Shown: positions 1-7,833, counted from the stretch's first letter. The stretch: 64,000 bases of DNA from Granulibacter bethesdensis (GCF_001889545.1 NZ_CP018194.1:434001-498000), one strand, 5' to 3'. Numbers and translations are program-made. Notes: generated by a model not told the origin, from the sequence alone.

Positions 1-756
1 AACAGCCTGTTGCGACTGCGCGGGTTTGGCGATCAGAGCTATGAGGCGGCTATTGAAGCCGCTGCTCCGAAGCTTGGCCTGAGACTGACGATCGACACAT
101 CACAGGCCAAGCTCGCGCCCCCCGTGGTGGTGAAGGCCGGGCGGGACAGTGTCGCTTTTCTGCCGCCGCCCGCCGATGGCGGTATCGCTGCTGCTGCTGC
201 GTTCAAGCTGTTGCAATCTGATCCGGGTCAGTGGCGTCGGGCGCAACAGCGTGCAGAAGCTGCCGCTTCCGCATGGCGGAGTGGTCATGCCTCGGTGGAA
301 GGTATTCTGAACGGGGCTGGCAGCAGCCATGCCCTGCCGCCTCTGCCGGCCTCGACCAGCTTTGTGACCATGGACCGGGACGGCAATGCGGTTTCCTGCG
401 CCCTGACGATGAATAATCTGTTCGGGAATGGGGAAGTCCTGCCGGGAACCGGTATTCTGCTCGCAGCGTCACCTGATCGTGGTCCGCAGCCGCTGCTGTC
501 TGCGGCGCTGGCATGGAGCCCTGAGAAAAACGCATTTCGTGCGGCAACGGCGGGATCGGGTCAGGAAGGCGCCCCGCTTGCCGCCGGCGCCGCGATGGCC
601 AATGCCCTGCGCAGCCGTGAAGCCATTGCCACAAAACTGCCGGAACCGGCGCGGATGAACGCCATTGGCTGTGCCGGCTATCTGCCGGGTAGTAGCGGAA
701 GCTGTGGTTGGGTGACTGATCCCAAAGGGGCTGGAGTCGCATTGGGGGCACGCTGA
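1..756 (+). CDS. Gamma-glutamyltransferase-like protein, C-terminal part (partial at window edge)
   Basis: The reading frame is open from the first base, so the gene starts upstream of the window. A TTG at 10 could also be read as a start, but the family needs a much longer N-terminus. The stretch around S115-N131 (counting from the TTG), with MDRDGNAVS and later PGTGILL, matches the start of the small subunit of gamma-glutamyltranspeptidases, periplasmic enzymes that cleave glutathione. Several hallmarks are changed. The residue aligned with the nucleophilic Thr is Ser115, the MDDF substrate-binding motif after GILL is absent, and no clear SSMSP motif is seen. It may be a diverged or inactive homologue. 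The stop overlaps the next start (TGATG), suggesting translational coupling with the aminotransferase. Confidence 0.7.
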   Translation, partial: NSLLRLRGFGDQSYEAAIEAAAPKLGLRLTIDTSQAKLAPPVVVKAGRDSVAFLPPPADGGIAAAAAFKLLQSDPGQWRRAQQRAEAAASAWRSGHASVEGILNGAGSSHALPPLPASTSFVTMDRDGNAVSCALTMNNLFGNGEVLPGTGILLAASPDRGPQPLLSAALAWSPEKNAFRAATAGSGQEGAPLAAGAAMANALRSREAIATKLPEPARMNAIGCAGYLPGSSGSCGWVTDPKGAGVALGAR

Positions 757-1916
757 TGGCACTGAAAATCGGGCGGGGTGGTCTGACCCCTCCTTTCATC
801 GTCATGGATGTGATTTCAGCCGCCAATGCGCGGGCGCGGTCTTTGCCCCCCGGTATGCCCGGAGTGATCCGTATGGAGGTTGGCCAACCCTCCACCGGCG
901 CCCCCGCCGGAGCGATCGCGGCCGCAAAGCAGGCGCTCGGGAGTGGTGATCCGCTCGGCTATACCGAAGCGTTCGGTCTGCCGGTGCTGCGGGAGCGTAT
1001 CGCCGCGCATATTCGTGACTGGTATGGCATTGAGGTGCCTGTGTCCCGCATTGCGGTCACGGTTGGTGCCTCCGGCGCTTTCCCGCTGGCTTTTCTGGCT
1101 GCGTTCAATCCGGGGGATCGGGTGGCATTGGCGGCCCCTTATTATCCGCCTTACCTCAATATTCTGAAGGCGCTGGGGCTGGAGCCGGTTGTCATCGAAA
1201 CCGGGCCTGATACACGCTACCAGCCTGATCTTGCGGCGCTGGAGGCGCTTGATCCACGTCCTGATGGGCTGATCATTGCCAGCCCCTGCAACCCGGCGGG
1301 AACAATGCTGCTGCCGGATGAGCTGAAAGCGCTGGCGGAGTGGTGTGAGCAGGCAGGAGTCAGATTGATCTCCGACGAGATTTATCACGGGCTGCAATAT
1401 GATACGCCGCTTTCGACTGCCTCGGCTTTTTCGTCCTCTGCGATCGTCATCAACAGTTTCAGCAAGTATTTCAGTATGACCGGATGGCGGGTCGGCTGGA
1501 TGGTGCTGCCGGAGGATCTGGTTCGTCCGGTCGAGCGGCTGGCACAGAATCTGTTCATCAGCGCACCGCATATCAGCCAGCGTGCGGCTCTGGCTGCGTT
1601 CGACTGTACGGCAGAGCTGGAAGCGAATCTTGATCGTTTCCGCTGCAACCGGCTGGAACTTCTGGCCAATCTGCCCCGATGCGGTTTCGCGCGGTTGTCG
1701 CAGGCACAGGGGGCTTTCTATATCTATGCCGATATTTCAGGCCGGACCGGGGACAGCGCCGCCTTCTGCACCCGTATGCTTGAAGAGATCGGTATTGCTG
1801 TCACACCAGGACTGGATTTTGATGCTGCTCGTGGGCATCGTACGATGCGCTTCAGCTACTGCGGTGCGGAAAGTGATATCAGGGAGGCCGTGGAACGCCT
1901 CTCCGGCTGGCGCTGA
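756..1916 (+). CDS. Class I/II pyridoxal-phosphate aminotransferase
   Basis: A 386-residue fold-type I aminotransferase, cytoplasmic, of the aspartate/aromatic aminotransferase group. It shows the cofactor residues in order: N179 in SPCNPAG, D207 in ISDEIY, the Schiff-base K237 in SFSKYFSMTGWRVGW, and a C-terminal R in the region around MRFSY. Length is normal for the family. The ATG overlaps the preceding stop by one base. A second ATG 16 codons in (MDVISAAN) is a possible alternative start. The amino-acid substrate cannot be read from the sequence, and the link to the upstream GGT-like gene is positional only. Confidence 0.85.
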   Translation: MALKIGRGGLTPPFIVMDVISAANARARSLPPGMPGVIRMEVGQPSTGAPAGAIAAAKQALGSGDPLGYTEAFGLPVLRERIAAHIRDWYGIEVPVSRIAVTVGASGAFPLAFLAAFNPGDRVALAAPYYPPYLNILKALGLEPVVIETGPDTRYQPDLAALEALDPRPDGLIIASPCNPAGTMLLPDELKALAEWCEQAGVRLISDEIYHGLQYDTPLSTASAFSSSAIVINSFSKYFSMTGWRVGWMVLPEDLVRPVERLAQNLFISAPHISQRAALAAFDCTAELEANLDRFRCNRLELLANLPRCGFARLSQAQGAFYIYADISGRTGDSAAFCTRMLEEIGIAVTPGLDFDAARGHRTMRFSYCGAESDIREAVERLSGWR

Positions 1917-1934
1917 TCCGGAACGACGGATGGG

Positions 1935-2441
1935 TCAGGGCAGTTTGATGATCTTGTGATAGCCGCGCCCGAAATAGATCAGCCCTTCATGGGATGGGCC
2001 GGTGCGAATGGCTTCTACTTCGCAGAAAAACACGGTGTGGGTGCCGACATCCGTAGCCTGCGCAATGCGGCAGTCGAAAGAAACGACGGCCCCGTCCAGT
2101 ACCGGCGCTCCCGTGGTCAAAGTGGTCCATTCAGCCTGTGCGAAGGCATCACCGGTGGCGTTATCGGAGGATGCAAAAATATTCGACAGGGCCTCCTGAT
2201 CTGCTGACAGCACATTGACACATAAAATACCGTTCCGGGCGAATGTGGCATGACGCTGGCTGGAGCGGTTCATACATACCAGCAGAGTTGGCGGATCATC
2301 AGTCACGCTGCATACCGCCGAGGCGGTGAAGCCGCATCGCTCCTGTTGCCGCCCGGGCTGTGCTGCAGAGGCTGTCGTGATGACGTTGACGGCTGCACCC
2401 AGCCGGGCCATCGCGTCCCGGTATTCCTGTCTGGATACCAT
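1935..2441 (-). CDS. Flavin reductase domain protein (NAD(P)H:flavin oxidoreductase type)
   Basis: Belongs to the flavin-reductase-like FMN-binding split-barrel family (RutF/HpaC group), which supplies reduced flavin to monooxygenases. Visible family features are the N-terminal segment AAVNVITT, then GFTASAVCSVTDDPPTLLVCMN, the internal ILCVNVLS, and a C-terminal GRGYHKI. The start at 2441 gives about 168 residues, the usual size, and has AGGA 11 bases upstream. A frame-open ATG at 2540 would add a 33-residue extension without family similarity. It is convergent with the aminotransferase gene. No partner monooxygenase is nearby, so the client is unknown. Confidence 0.8.
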   Translation of the reverse strand: MVSRQEYRDAMARLGAAVNVITTASAAQPGRQQERCGFTASAVCSVTDDPPTLLVCMNRSSQRHATFARNGILCVNVLSADQEALSNIFASSDNATGDAFAQAEWTTLTTGAPVLDGAVVSFDCRIAQATDVGTHTVFFCEVEAIRTGPSHEGLIYFGRGYHKIIKLP

Positions 2442-2793
2442 GATTGATCTGATCCTGCCTGATACGCTTTCCGGTCTTAAGGCCGGGAGGTGATTGAAAC
2501 CGCTATCACGCGGAGTTTGGCGTGACATACGATCCTGCAATGTGAGTTAAGCCGCGGGGCGGCCTTTTTCCAAGAGACACGGTCGCAATTTCTGCCATGC
2601 AGGTGGAGCACGATTGGTTACGCTATCAATCCGTATGAACAGGGTTTCACCCCGCTGCTTTGTTCCTGTCACGTGTTGTGGCGCATATAAGAGACACACA
2701 AGATTTTTCGGCGCCGTATTGGCCGGAAAACGACATTGTCAAACTGATCTTTGTTCATTGTCATCTTTCGGTCACACCAAAAGGATTCGCTGT
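2442..2793. other. Intergenic region between flavin reductase and degP
   Basis: About 350 bases separate the two divergent genes. It must hold both promoters, but I could not identify convincing -35/-10 or heat-shock sigma motifs. AAAGGA at about 2779-2785 is the likely ribosome binding site for degP. The reading frame of degP stays open upstream to 2614, but that part has Cys/His-rich, non-conserved character and is not likely to be translated. Confidence 0.4.
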
Positions 2794-4356
2794 ATGTCTC
2801 TTCGTCAGGATCAACCTGAAATCCATGTGGCACCCGACTATTCGGCTTCGGCCACCATTCTGCACCATGCCCCGCGTCGCGCACGCATGTTCCTGGCGGC
2901 GGCGCTGCTGGCTGCCACCGCACTGGCCGGCTATGGCGTTGAACATGTTACCCAGGCTGAAGAGTTGACGAAATCGGTTCCCGCCGCTGCGCCGATCGGT
3001 GATTTTTCTGCTCTGGTGCAGCATGTGCGGCCAGCTGTTGTTTCTATCACCGTTAAGATGGTGCCGCGTCAGGTAGCGCAGGAAGTGCCAGGCGGCATTC
3101 CGTTGCCTTTCGGCATGCCGGGTGCTGGTCCGGGCGTTGAAGACGGTGGACGGCCTGCCCCCCGTATGGCGGAGGCGCGTGGGTCCGGCTTTATTATCGA
3201 TGCCAATGGCACGATCGTGACCAATAATCATGTTGTGAAAGATGCGAAAACCGTCTCCGTCACTCTGGATGACGGGACGGAGCTTCCTGCCACCATTGTT
3301 GGTCGTGACCCGCGCACTGATCTGGCGGTGTTGAAAGTCTCCGCGGGTCATCCGCTGCCGTATATTGAACTGGGTGACAGCGACCATGTGCTGCCCGGGC
3401 AGTGGGTGGTGGCGGTTGGCAATCCGTTCGGGCTGGGCGGCACGGTGACGGCCGGGATTGTCTCGGCGCGGGGACGGGATATCGGCTCAGGCCCGTATGA
3501 CGATTACATCCAGGTCGATGCACCGATCAATCAGGGTAACTCGGGTGGTCCGCTGTTTTCCCAGGATGGTAAAGTGATCGGCGTGAACACGGCGATTTTC
3601 TCACCGACCGGTGGCAGCGTGGGTATTGGCTTCGCCATTCCCTCCAGCATTGTTCGCAATGTGGTCAGCCAGCTTGAGAATGGTGGCAAGGTCACGCGCG
3701 GCTTTATTGGTGTGACGGCCCAGCAGGTGGACAAGGATATGGCGGCGGCGCTGAACCTGCCGCTGGCGAAAGAAGGATCGCCCAAAGGTGCGCTGATCTC
3801 CTCTATTGAGGAGGACAGCCCGGCAGCGAAAGCCAGCCTGCACCCGGGGGATGTGGTGCAGACTGTGAATGGTCAGGTTGTCGGCTCGCCGCGGGATCTG
3901 GCGCTGAAAGTCTCCTCCCTGAAGCCAGGCAGTCATGCGACGCTTTCAGTGGTGCATGACGGTACGGCGCGGGATGTCACGGTGACCATCGGTGCCATGC
4001 CGTCCACGGAAACCGCCAGCCTTCAGAGTGGCACCGGTGTGGAAAGCGGGCAGGGCCGAATTGGTGTGGCGTTGCAGCCGCTGACGCCGGAGCTGCGCAA
4101 CGAGCTTGAAATCCCCGCTGAGGTCAAGGGAGCGGTCATTGCAAACGTGCAGCCGGGATCGGCTGCCGAGCAGGCCGGGATCAAGGCGGGCGATGTGCTG
4201 GTAGGGGTCAATACAACAAGCGTGACCAGCCCCTCTCAGGCGGCTTCCGCTATTCATGCGGCCAGCAAGCGGAACACAGTGGCGTTGCGTATTATGCGGA
4301 ATGGCCAGATCGGCTTTGTTGGGGTTAATCTGAAGGGTGACACCAACGACGGCTGA
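2794..4356 (+). CDS. degP: Periplasmic serine protease, Do/DegP (HtrA) family
   Basis: A 520-residue Do-type protease/chaperone acting on misfolded envelope proteins. A basic N-terminus is followed by a hydrophobic segment (about residues 31-48), so it is exported or membrane-anchored. The chymotrypsin-like domain carries the catalytic triad: H146 (TNNHVV), D176 (RTDLAVL) and S250 (QGNSGGPLF). Two PDZ domains follow, with IGVTAQQ/GALISSI in the first and IGVALQP/GAVIANV in the second. The ATG at 2794 was chosen because AAAGGA precedes it and the extension to 2614 is not protein-like. A hairpin just after the stop separates it from the convergent rlmB. Confidence 0.93.
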   Translation: MSLRQDQPEIHVAPDYSASATILHHAPRRARMFLAAALLAATALAGYGVEHVTQAEELTKSVPAAAPIGDFSALVQHVRPAVVSITVKMVPRQVAQEVPGGIPLPFGMPGAGPGVEDGGRPAPRMAEARGSGFIIDANGTIVTNNHVVKDAKTVSVTLDDGTELPATIVGRDPRTDLAVLKVSAGHPLPYIELGDSDHVLPGQWVVAVGNPFGLGGTVTAGIVSARGRDIGSGPYDDYIQVDAPINQGNSGGPLFSQDGKVIGVNTAIFSPTGGSVGIGFAIPSSIVRNVVSQLENGGKVTRGFIGVTAQQVDKDMAAALNLPLAKEGSPKGALISSIEEDSPAAKASLHPGDVVQTVNGQVVGSPRDLALKVSSLKPGSHATLSVVHDGTARDVTVTIGAMPSTETASLQSGTGVESGQGRIGVALQPLTPELRNELEIPAEVKGAVIANVQPGSAAEQAGIKAGDVLVGVNTTSVTSPSQAASAIHAASKRNTVALRIMRNGQIGFVGVNLKGDTNDG

Positions 4357-4367
4357 TCAGATATGAA

Positions 4368-4392
4368 GGATGGCCGGTTATCCCGGCCATCC
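4368..4392. terminator. Hairpin between convergent degP and rlmB
   Basis: A perfect 10-bp GC-rich stem (GGATGGCCGG pairing with CCGGCCATCC) with a 5-base loop lies 11 bases after the degP stop. There is no T tract on either side, so it may act as an RNA-stabilising hairpin or a weak bidirectional terminator. Confidence 0.55.
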
Positions 4393-4426
4393 CTCGGTCA
4401 GTGGCAGCTTGTTCAGCCGGAGCGGA

Positions 4427-5770
4427 TTACCCGTTCCGGCTGATTTCGTACAGGGCGATGGCGGTGGCGACGGAGACATTCAGGCTCTCCATTCCCTCAG
4501 CCATGGCGAGGGATACGATTTCATCGCAGTTTTCCCGCGTCAGGCGACGCAGCCCGTCCCCTTCTGCGCCCATCACCAGCGCCACGCGACGCTTGCCCAG
4601 TGCCGGGCCGGAGAGGGTCGTGCCTTCCGCATCAAGACCGACCACCCATAGATCGGCGGCTTTCAGGGCAGCGATGGTGCGGGCGATGTTGACCACGCGC
4701 AGCATCGGCAGCCTGTCCAGCGCGCCGGAGGCAGCCTTGGCCATAGTGCCGCTTTCTTCCGGAGCGTTCCGGTCCTGCACGATGACGCAGCAGGCCTGAA
4801 AAGCGGCGGCAGAGCGGAGAATGGCGCCGACATTGCGGGGATCGCTGACCTGATCCAGCACCAGAACCGGGCCGGGACGTTGCGCCAGAATCTCGCCCAG
4901 CGGCGGGGATGGCAGCTTGTCCGCCAGCAGAGCAATGCCCTGATGCACCGATTCGGTGCCGAGCAGCTGATCCATATGGGCGCGTTCCGTGCGCTCCGGT
5001 ACCAGCGCCCAGGGGGGCGGCAGGCGCTCGGCAAGGGTTGCCTCGGCCTCTTCGGTCAGCAGCAGGCGACGGAGACGACGTGCCGGATTGCGCAGAGCGG
5101 CCTCAACCGCGTGCAGGCCATGCAGCCAGACTGCGCCCACCGGGGCCTGTAATGCCCGTCCGCCGGAGCGGGACGCACGCTCCACAGCCGGTTGTGCATG
5201 CGCTGTGCTGTTCGATCCGGAATGCTCGGCACGCGGGCGGCGCTCGGCATGCTCGTCGGAGCGGGCGGCTCCATCACGCGGGCGGCCATCACGCGGGCGG
5301 CCATCACGCGGGCGGAAAGAGCGTCCGCCTGACGGGCGTTCGCCGTCCTGCCGATGGCGGGTGGGCCGTTCTCCGAAATTCTGCTCATCTCTGGGGGCAT
5401 CGAAACGCGGACGCCGTTCCGTGCGCTCGCTGGCGTGAGGACCGGATCGGGGGGCTCCATCATGGGAACGAAAAGAGGGTTTGCCGCCTGTCGGGCGTTC
5501 TCCGCCCTGATAGGGGCGCTCCCCACGCTCGGTGAATCGTTGTTCACGCGTGGGCTTGTTGCCCTCGAAACGCGGCTTGTCGGAGCGTGAGCGGTATTCT
5601 CCACCCTGTTCGCTGCGTGCGGCATCCTCACGGGATCGGAAGGATTTTCCCGCCGATGGACGGGAACTGCCGCCCTGATCATTACTGGAGCGCCCTGAGC
5701 GGGAAAAACCGCTGGAGGATGCGTTTTTTGCAGGCCGACCACGGCCCGTATGTTTTGAAGGTGGCTTCAT
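4427..5770 (-). CDS. rlmB: TrmH/SpoU family 23S rRNA 2'-O-methyltransferase (RlmB-like) with long basic tail
   Basis: The C-terminal 234 residues form a standard SpoU methyltransferase that 2'-O-methylates guanosine in rRNA (G2251 of 23S for RlmB). The substrate-binding part begins at HGLHAVEAAL (about residue 217). The knotted SAM-binding part contains DQVSDPRNVGAILRSA, VMGAEGDGLRRLT and ESLNVSVATAIALYE. The first 213 or so residues are low-complexity, rich in R, G, S, P and D, with repeated GERP, RPRDG and FRS units, and probably disordered. Three perfect 15-bp repeats encode the RPRDG triplet. The start at 5770 was chosen because the frame-open extension to 5965 runs antisense through tRNA-Tyr. 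Confidence 0.85.
   Translation of the reverse strand: MKPPSKHTGRGRPAKNASSSGFSRSGRSSNDQGGSSRPSAGKSFRSREDAARSEQGGEYRSRSDKPRFEGNKPTREQRFTERGERPYQGGERPTGGKPSFRSHDGAPRSGPHASERTERRPRFDAPRDEQNFGERPTRHRQDGERPSGGRSFRPRDGRPRDGRPRDGAARSDEHAERRPRAEHSGSNSTAHAQPAVERASRSGGRALQAPVGAVWLHGLHAVEAALRNPARRLRRLLLTEEAEATLAERLPPPWALVPERTERAHMDQLLGTESVHQGIALLADKLPSPPLGEILAQRPGPVLVLDQVSDPRNVGAILRSAAAFQACCVIVQDRNAPEESGTMAKAASGALDRLPMLRVVNIARTIAALKAADLWVVGLDAEGTTLSGPALGKRRVALVMGAEGDGLRRLTRENCDEIVSLAMAEGMESLNVSVATAIALYEISRNG
5271..5315. repeat. Three perfect tandem 15-bp repeats inside rlmB
   Basis: The unit CCATCACGCGGGCGG occurs at 5271-5285, 5286-5300 and 5301-5315 with no mismatch. On the minus strand it encodes the five-residue repeat RPRDG in the disordered tail. 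Being a multiple of three, copy-number changes would keep the reading frame. Confidence 0.9.
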
Positions 5771-5871
5771 CGCGCCGGTATAATCCGCTTTCGTGGGGCT
5801 TGAAATATCCAGAAATGCGCATCGGATACGTTGACAAGGCCGCCTTTTGGCTCTAGTCCGCACCCCGCTCC

Positions 5872-5957
5872 GGAGGGGTGCCCGAGTGGCTAAAGGGGAC
5901 GGACTGTAAATCCGTTGGTTAACGCCTACGTTGGTTCGAATCCAACCCCCTCCACCA
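5872..5957 (+). tRNA. tRNA-Tyr (GTA)
   Basis: An 86-base class II tRNA. The acceptor stem GGAGGGG (5872-5878) pairs with CCCCTCC (5947-5953), followed by A and an encoded CCA. The anticodon arm ACGGA-CTGTAAA-TCCGT places GTA at 5906-5908. A long variable arm and the T arm GTTGG-TTCGAAT-CCAAC follow. Confidence 0.97.
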
Positions 5958-6061
5958 TCCTTCATTTTTCACAGGCCGACAGGCCCGGATGTCTAAGGGA
6001 TGGACAGCACGGTTTAAAGGCTCGACGCCATGCGCGTCCTGCGCTAATCCGTTTCAGGGCT

Positions 6062-6135
6062 GCGGGTGTAGCTCAATGGTAGAGTTCCAGCCTTCCAAGC
6101 TGGCTGTGCGGGTTCGATTCCCGTCACCCGCTCCA
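6062..6135 (+). tRNA. tRNA-Gly (TCC)
   Basis: A 74-base tRNA. The acceptor GCGGGTG (6062-6068) pairs with CACCCGC (6125-6131), followed by T and an encoded CCA. The anticodon arm CCAGC-CTTCCAA-GCTGG places TCC at 6094-6096. Its 3' end (6116-6136) is repeated almost exactly at 10197-10217 and is the attachment site of a decayed integrative element. Confidence 0.97.
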
Positions 6136-6136
6136 A
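6116..6136 (+). other. attL-type attachment repeat (3' end of tRNA-Gly)
   Basis: The last 20 bases of tRNA-Gly plus one base form the left copy of a 21-bp direct repeat. The second copy is at 10197-10217 with one mismatch (G in the tRNA versus T). An integrase start follows on the right, the usual layout for tyrosine-recombinase elements that insert into tRNA 3' ends. Confidence 0.8.
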
Positions 6137-6244
6137 TTTAAGTTCTACAGAGTTCCGAGAAGTTCTGTAATGCCTTGAATTCAAAGGAAAAATCTCTGAT
6201 TTTGTTTCAGTGACTTCTACCGAAAGCCATCCGCAGCCAGGACG

Positions 6245-6266
6245 TTTTAGTCCATTTTTAGTCCAT
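6245..6266 (+). repeat. Two tandem 11-bp repeats near the attachment site
   Basis: TTTTAGTCCAT occurs at 6245-6255 and again directly after it at 6256-6266. Lying between the tRNA attachment site and the integrase start, it is a candidate arm-type integrase binding site. The repeat is seen; the function is inferred. Confidence 0.6.
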
Positions 6267-6355
6267 CTAAGCGGTTGGCGGCGAGTCCGGATTGCTGCTC
6301 GAACGAAGCGGGGAAGGGATGAAGGTTTGGCTCCTGACAAGAACAGGAGCCAGAA

Positions 6356-6455
6356 ATGCCTCTTACCGATACCGCCGTTCGGCAGGCTAAGTTCGCCGGG
6401 AGGGACTACACCCTCGGTGATCTCGACGGTTTGTCCTTGCACGTTTCAGCTCGAG
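6356..6455 (+). pseudogene. int: Truncated P4-type tyrosine integrase (N-terminal stump)
   Basis: The ATG at 6356 opens a frame encoding MPLTDTAVRQAK, then GRDYTLGDLDGLSLHVS. This is the typical beginning of phage-P4-like integrases (the N-terminal DUF4102 arm-binding domain). After about 33 codons it runs into the left end of an IS3-family element at 6456. None of the catalytic domain is found to the right of the IS, so the gene is dead. Its position just after tRNA-Gly and its orientation fit a former integrative element. Confidence 0.75.
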
Positions 6456-6481
6456 TGACCTTGCCCCGTTGAAATAATCCA
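6456..6481 (+). repeat. IS left inverted repeat
   Basis: Begins TGACCTTGCCCC. It matches the reverse complement of 7702-7727 at 11 of the first 12 bases and again at an ATCCA block after a one-base shift. Confidence 0.75.
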
Positions 6482-6519
6482 TTTTGAAGTAAGCTCTGGC
6501 CCATTGAGAGGACCAGGGA

Positions 6520-6786
6520 ATGAAGCACAATCGTTTCACGGTCGAACAGATCATCGGCGTTCTGAAGGAGCACGAGGCTGGCACGCCGGTCTCGGAGCTT
6601 TGCCGCAAGCACGGCGTCAGCGATGCCAGCATCTATAAATGGAAGGCCAAATTCGGCGGCATGGACGTATCCGAAGCCAAGCGTCTGAAGACGCTGGAAG
6701 ACGAGAACACGAAGCTGAAACGGCTCCTGGCAGATGCGATGCTCGACAATGCGGCTTTGAAAGACCTTTTGGGAAAGAAGTGGTGA
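6520..6786 (+). CDS. IS3-family transposase OrfA
   Basis: An 88-residue DNA-binding subunit. The N-terminal helix-turn-helix spans roughly residues 5-40 (FTVEQIIGVL through SELCRKHGVSDASIYKWK), followed by a leucine-zipper-like helix (LKTLEDENTKLKRLLAD). It ends TGGTGA, where a GTG for orfB sits in the -1 frame. A run GGGAAAGAAG just upstream could support programmed -1 frameshifting to an OrfAB fusion, as known for IS3 elements. It appears intact. Confidence 0.88.
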   Translation: MKHNRFTVEQIIGVLKEHEAGTPVSELCRKHGVSDASIYKWKAKFGGMDVSEAKRLKTLEDENTKLKRLLADAMLDNAALKDLLGKKW

Positions 6787-7709
6787 CGCCCGCAGCAAAG
6801 CGGAAAGCTGTCGCTCATCTGATGGATCACCACCAGATGAGCGAACGGCGGGCGTGTAAAGCCATCGGCTTTTGCCGGATGACGATCCGTTACGAAACCA
6901 GGCGCCGCGATGATCATGACCTTCGCGAGCGTATGAAGGCGCTGGCGCACGAACGCCGCCGCTTTGGATATCGACGCCTTCATGTGCTGCTCAGGCGTGA
7001 GGGTCACCTTGTGAACCACAAGCGGCTCTTCCGGCTCTATCGGGAAGAGAAGCTGACGGTGCGCAAGCGCGGCGGTCGGAAACGAGCGATAGGCACACGA
7101 GCACCGATGCTGATCCCGCTTGCCGCCAATGATCGCTGGTAACTGGACTTCGTGTCGGATCAGCTCACCGATGGTCGCAGGTTCCGGGTGCTTACGGTCG
7201 TCGACGATTGCACCAGGGAATGCCTGGGCCTCGTCGCCGATACGTCCCTTTCCGGCCTGCGGGTTGCCCGTGAGCTGGATCGGATCATCGAGGGACGAGG
7301 CAAGCCGACGATGATCGTCAGCGACAATGGCAGCGAGTTCACCAGCAACGCGATCCTGCAATGGACGGATCGGGCCAAGGTGGAATGGCACTACATCGCA
7401 CCGGGCAAACCGATCCGGAATGCCTTCATCGAAAGCTTCAATGGGCGGCTGCGAGATGAGTTCCTGAATGAAACTCTATTCTCGTCACTGATCCATGCTC
7501 GATCAGCGCTTTCAAACTGGCGCAGCGATTACAACGATCATCGACCACACTATGGACTCGGCTGGATGACACCTGCCGAATTCGCTCAGATAATCAACCC
7601 GCGACGTGATGCGGTGCTGCGCAGCCGGAATGGCTCCGCACCGCAACCCGCCGCTACAGCCTCAAATACAGCAACCCAAAACCGCTGGAGCGAACTCAAA
7701 ACTGGATAA
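6783..7709 (+). pseudogene. IS3-family transposase OrfB, interrupted by an in-frame stop
   Basis: One reading frame of 309 codons from the GTG at 6783, broken only by TAA at 7140-7142. The upstream part has the HTH_21 region (ERRACKAIGF, RRFGYRRLHVLL). The downstream part has the rve/DDE catalytic core: LDFVSD (first Asp), IVSDNGSEF (second Asp) and [12 protein letters not shown] (Glu). The stop sits at the codon just before LDF, where relatives have Ser or another residue. Re-initiation at GTG 7152 would miss the first catalytic Asp at 7146-7148. No frameshift is needed, so this looks like a single recent point mutation. Confidence 0.88.
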
Positions 7710-7727
7710 AATTTGGGGGCAATGTCA
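7702..7727 (-). repeat. IS right inverted repeat
   Basis: The reverse complement begins TGACATTGCCCC. It ends at 7727, after which island sequence resumes without a target duplication. Confidence 0.75.
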
Positions 7728-7833
7728 TCCTAAGCAAGCCATTAGCACACCTTTGCTAATTCCGGGCTGACCACGTACCGTGTATCCGGATGCCGTGCAG
7801 AACAATCTATATCGCAACCGAATCGGGGATACC

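Larger units (their letters stand above)
6456..7727 (+). mobile_element. IS3-family insertion sequence (IS407-like), 1272 bp
   Basis: It carries two overlapping frames typical of IS3 elements, orfA and orfB. The ends are imperfect inverted repeats of about 25 bp: the left begins TGACCTTGCCCC and the right, reverse-complemented, begins TGACATTGCCCC, both reaching ATCCA further in. The flanking bases (CGAG on the left, TCCT on the right) are not a direct repeat, so no target duplication survives. This suggests a later deletion or recombination that also removed the rest of the integrase. The transposase frame is interrupted by a stop codon, so this copy should not move by itself. Confidence 0.85.

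Noticed and set aside
2614-2793. A 60-codon N-terminal extension of DegP
   Set aside because: It would bury the signal peptide, is Cys/His-rich, and lacks a ribosome binding site, whereas AAAGGA precedes 2794.
5271-5315. Tandem repeats as a possible CRISPR array
   Set aside because: The 15-bp units are directly adjacent with no spacers and encode an in-frame protein repeat.
5771-5965. N-terminal extension of the rRNA methyltransferase
   Set aside because: It runs antisense through tRNA-Tyr and gives the familiar spurious tRNA translation (IYSPSPLATRAP); the ATG at 5770 is the realistic start.
6044-6442. A 132-codon minus-strand open frame over tRNA-Gly
   Set aside because: Its C-terminal end is the spurious translation of tRNA-Gly, and the rest is antisense to the integrase stump.
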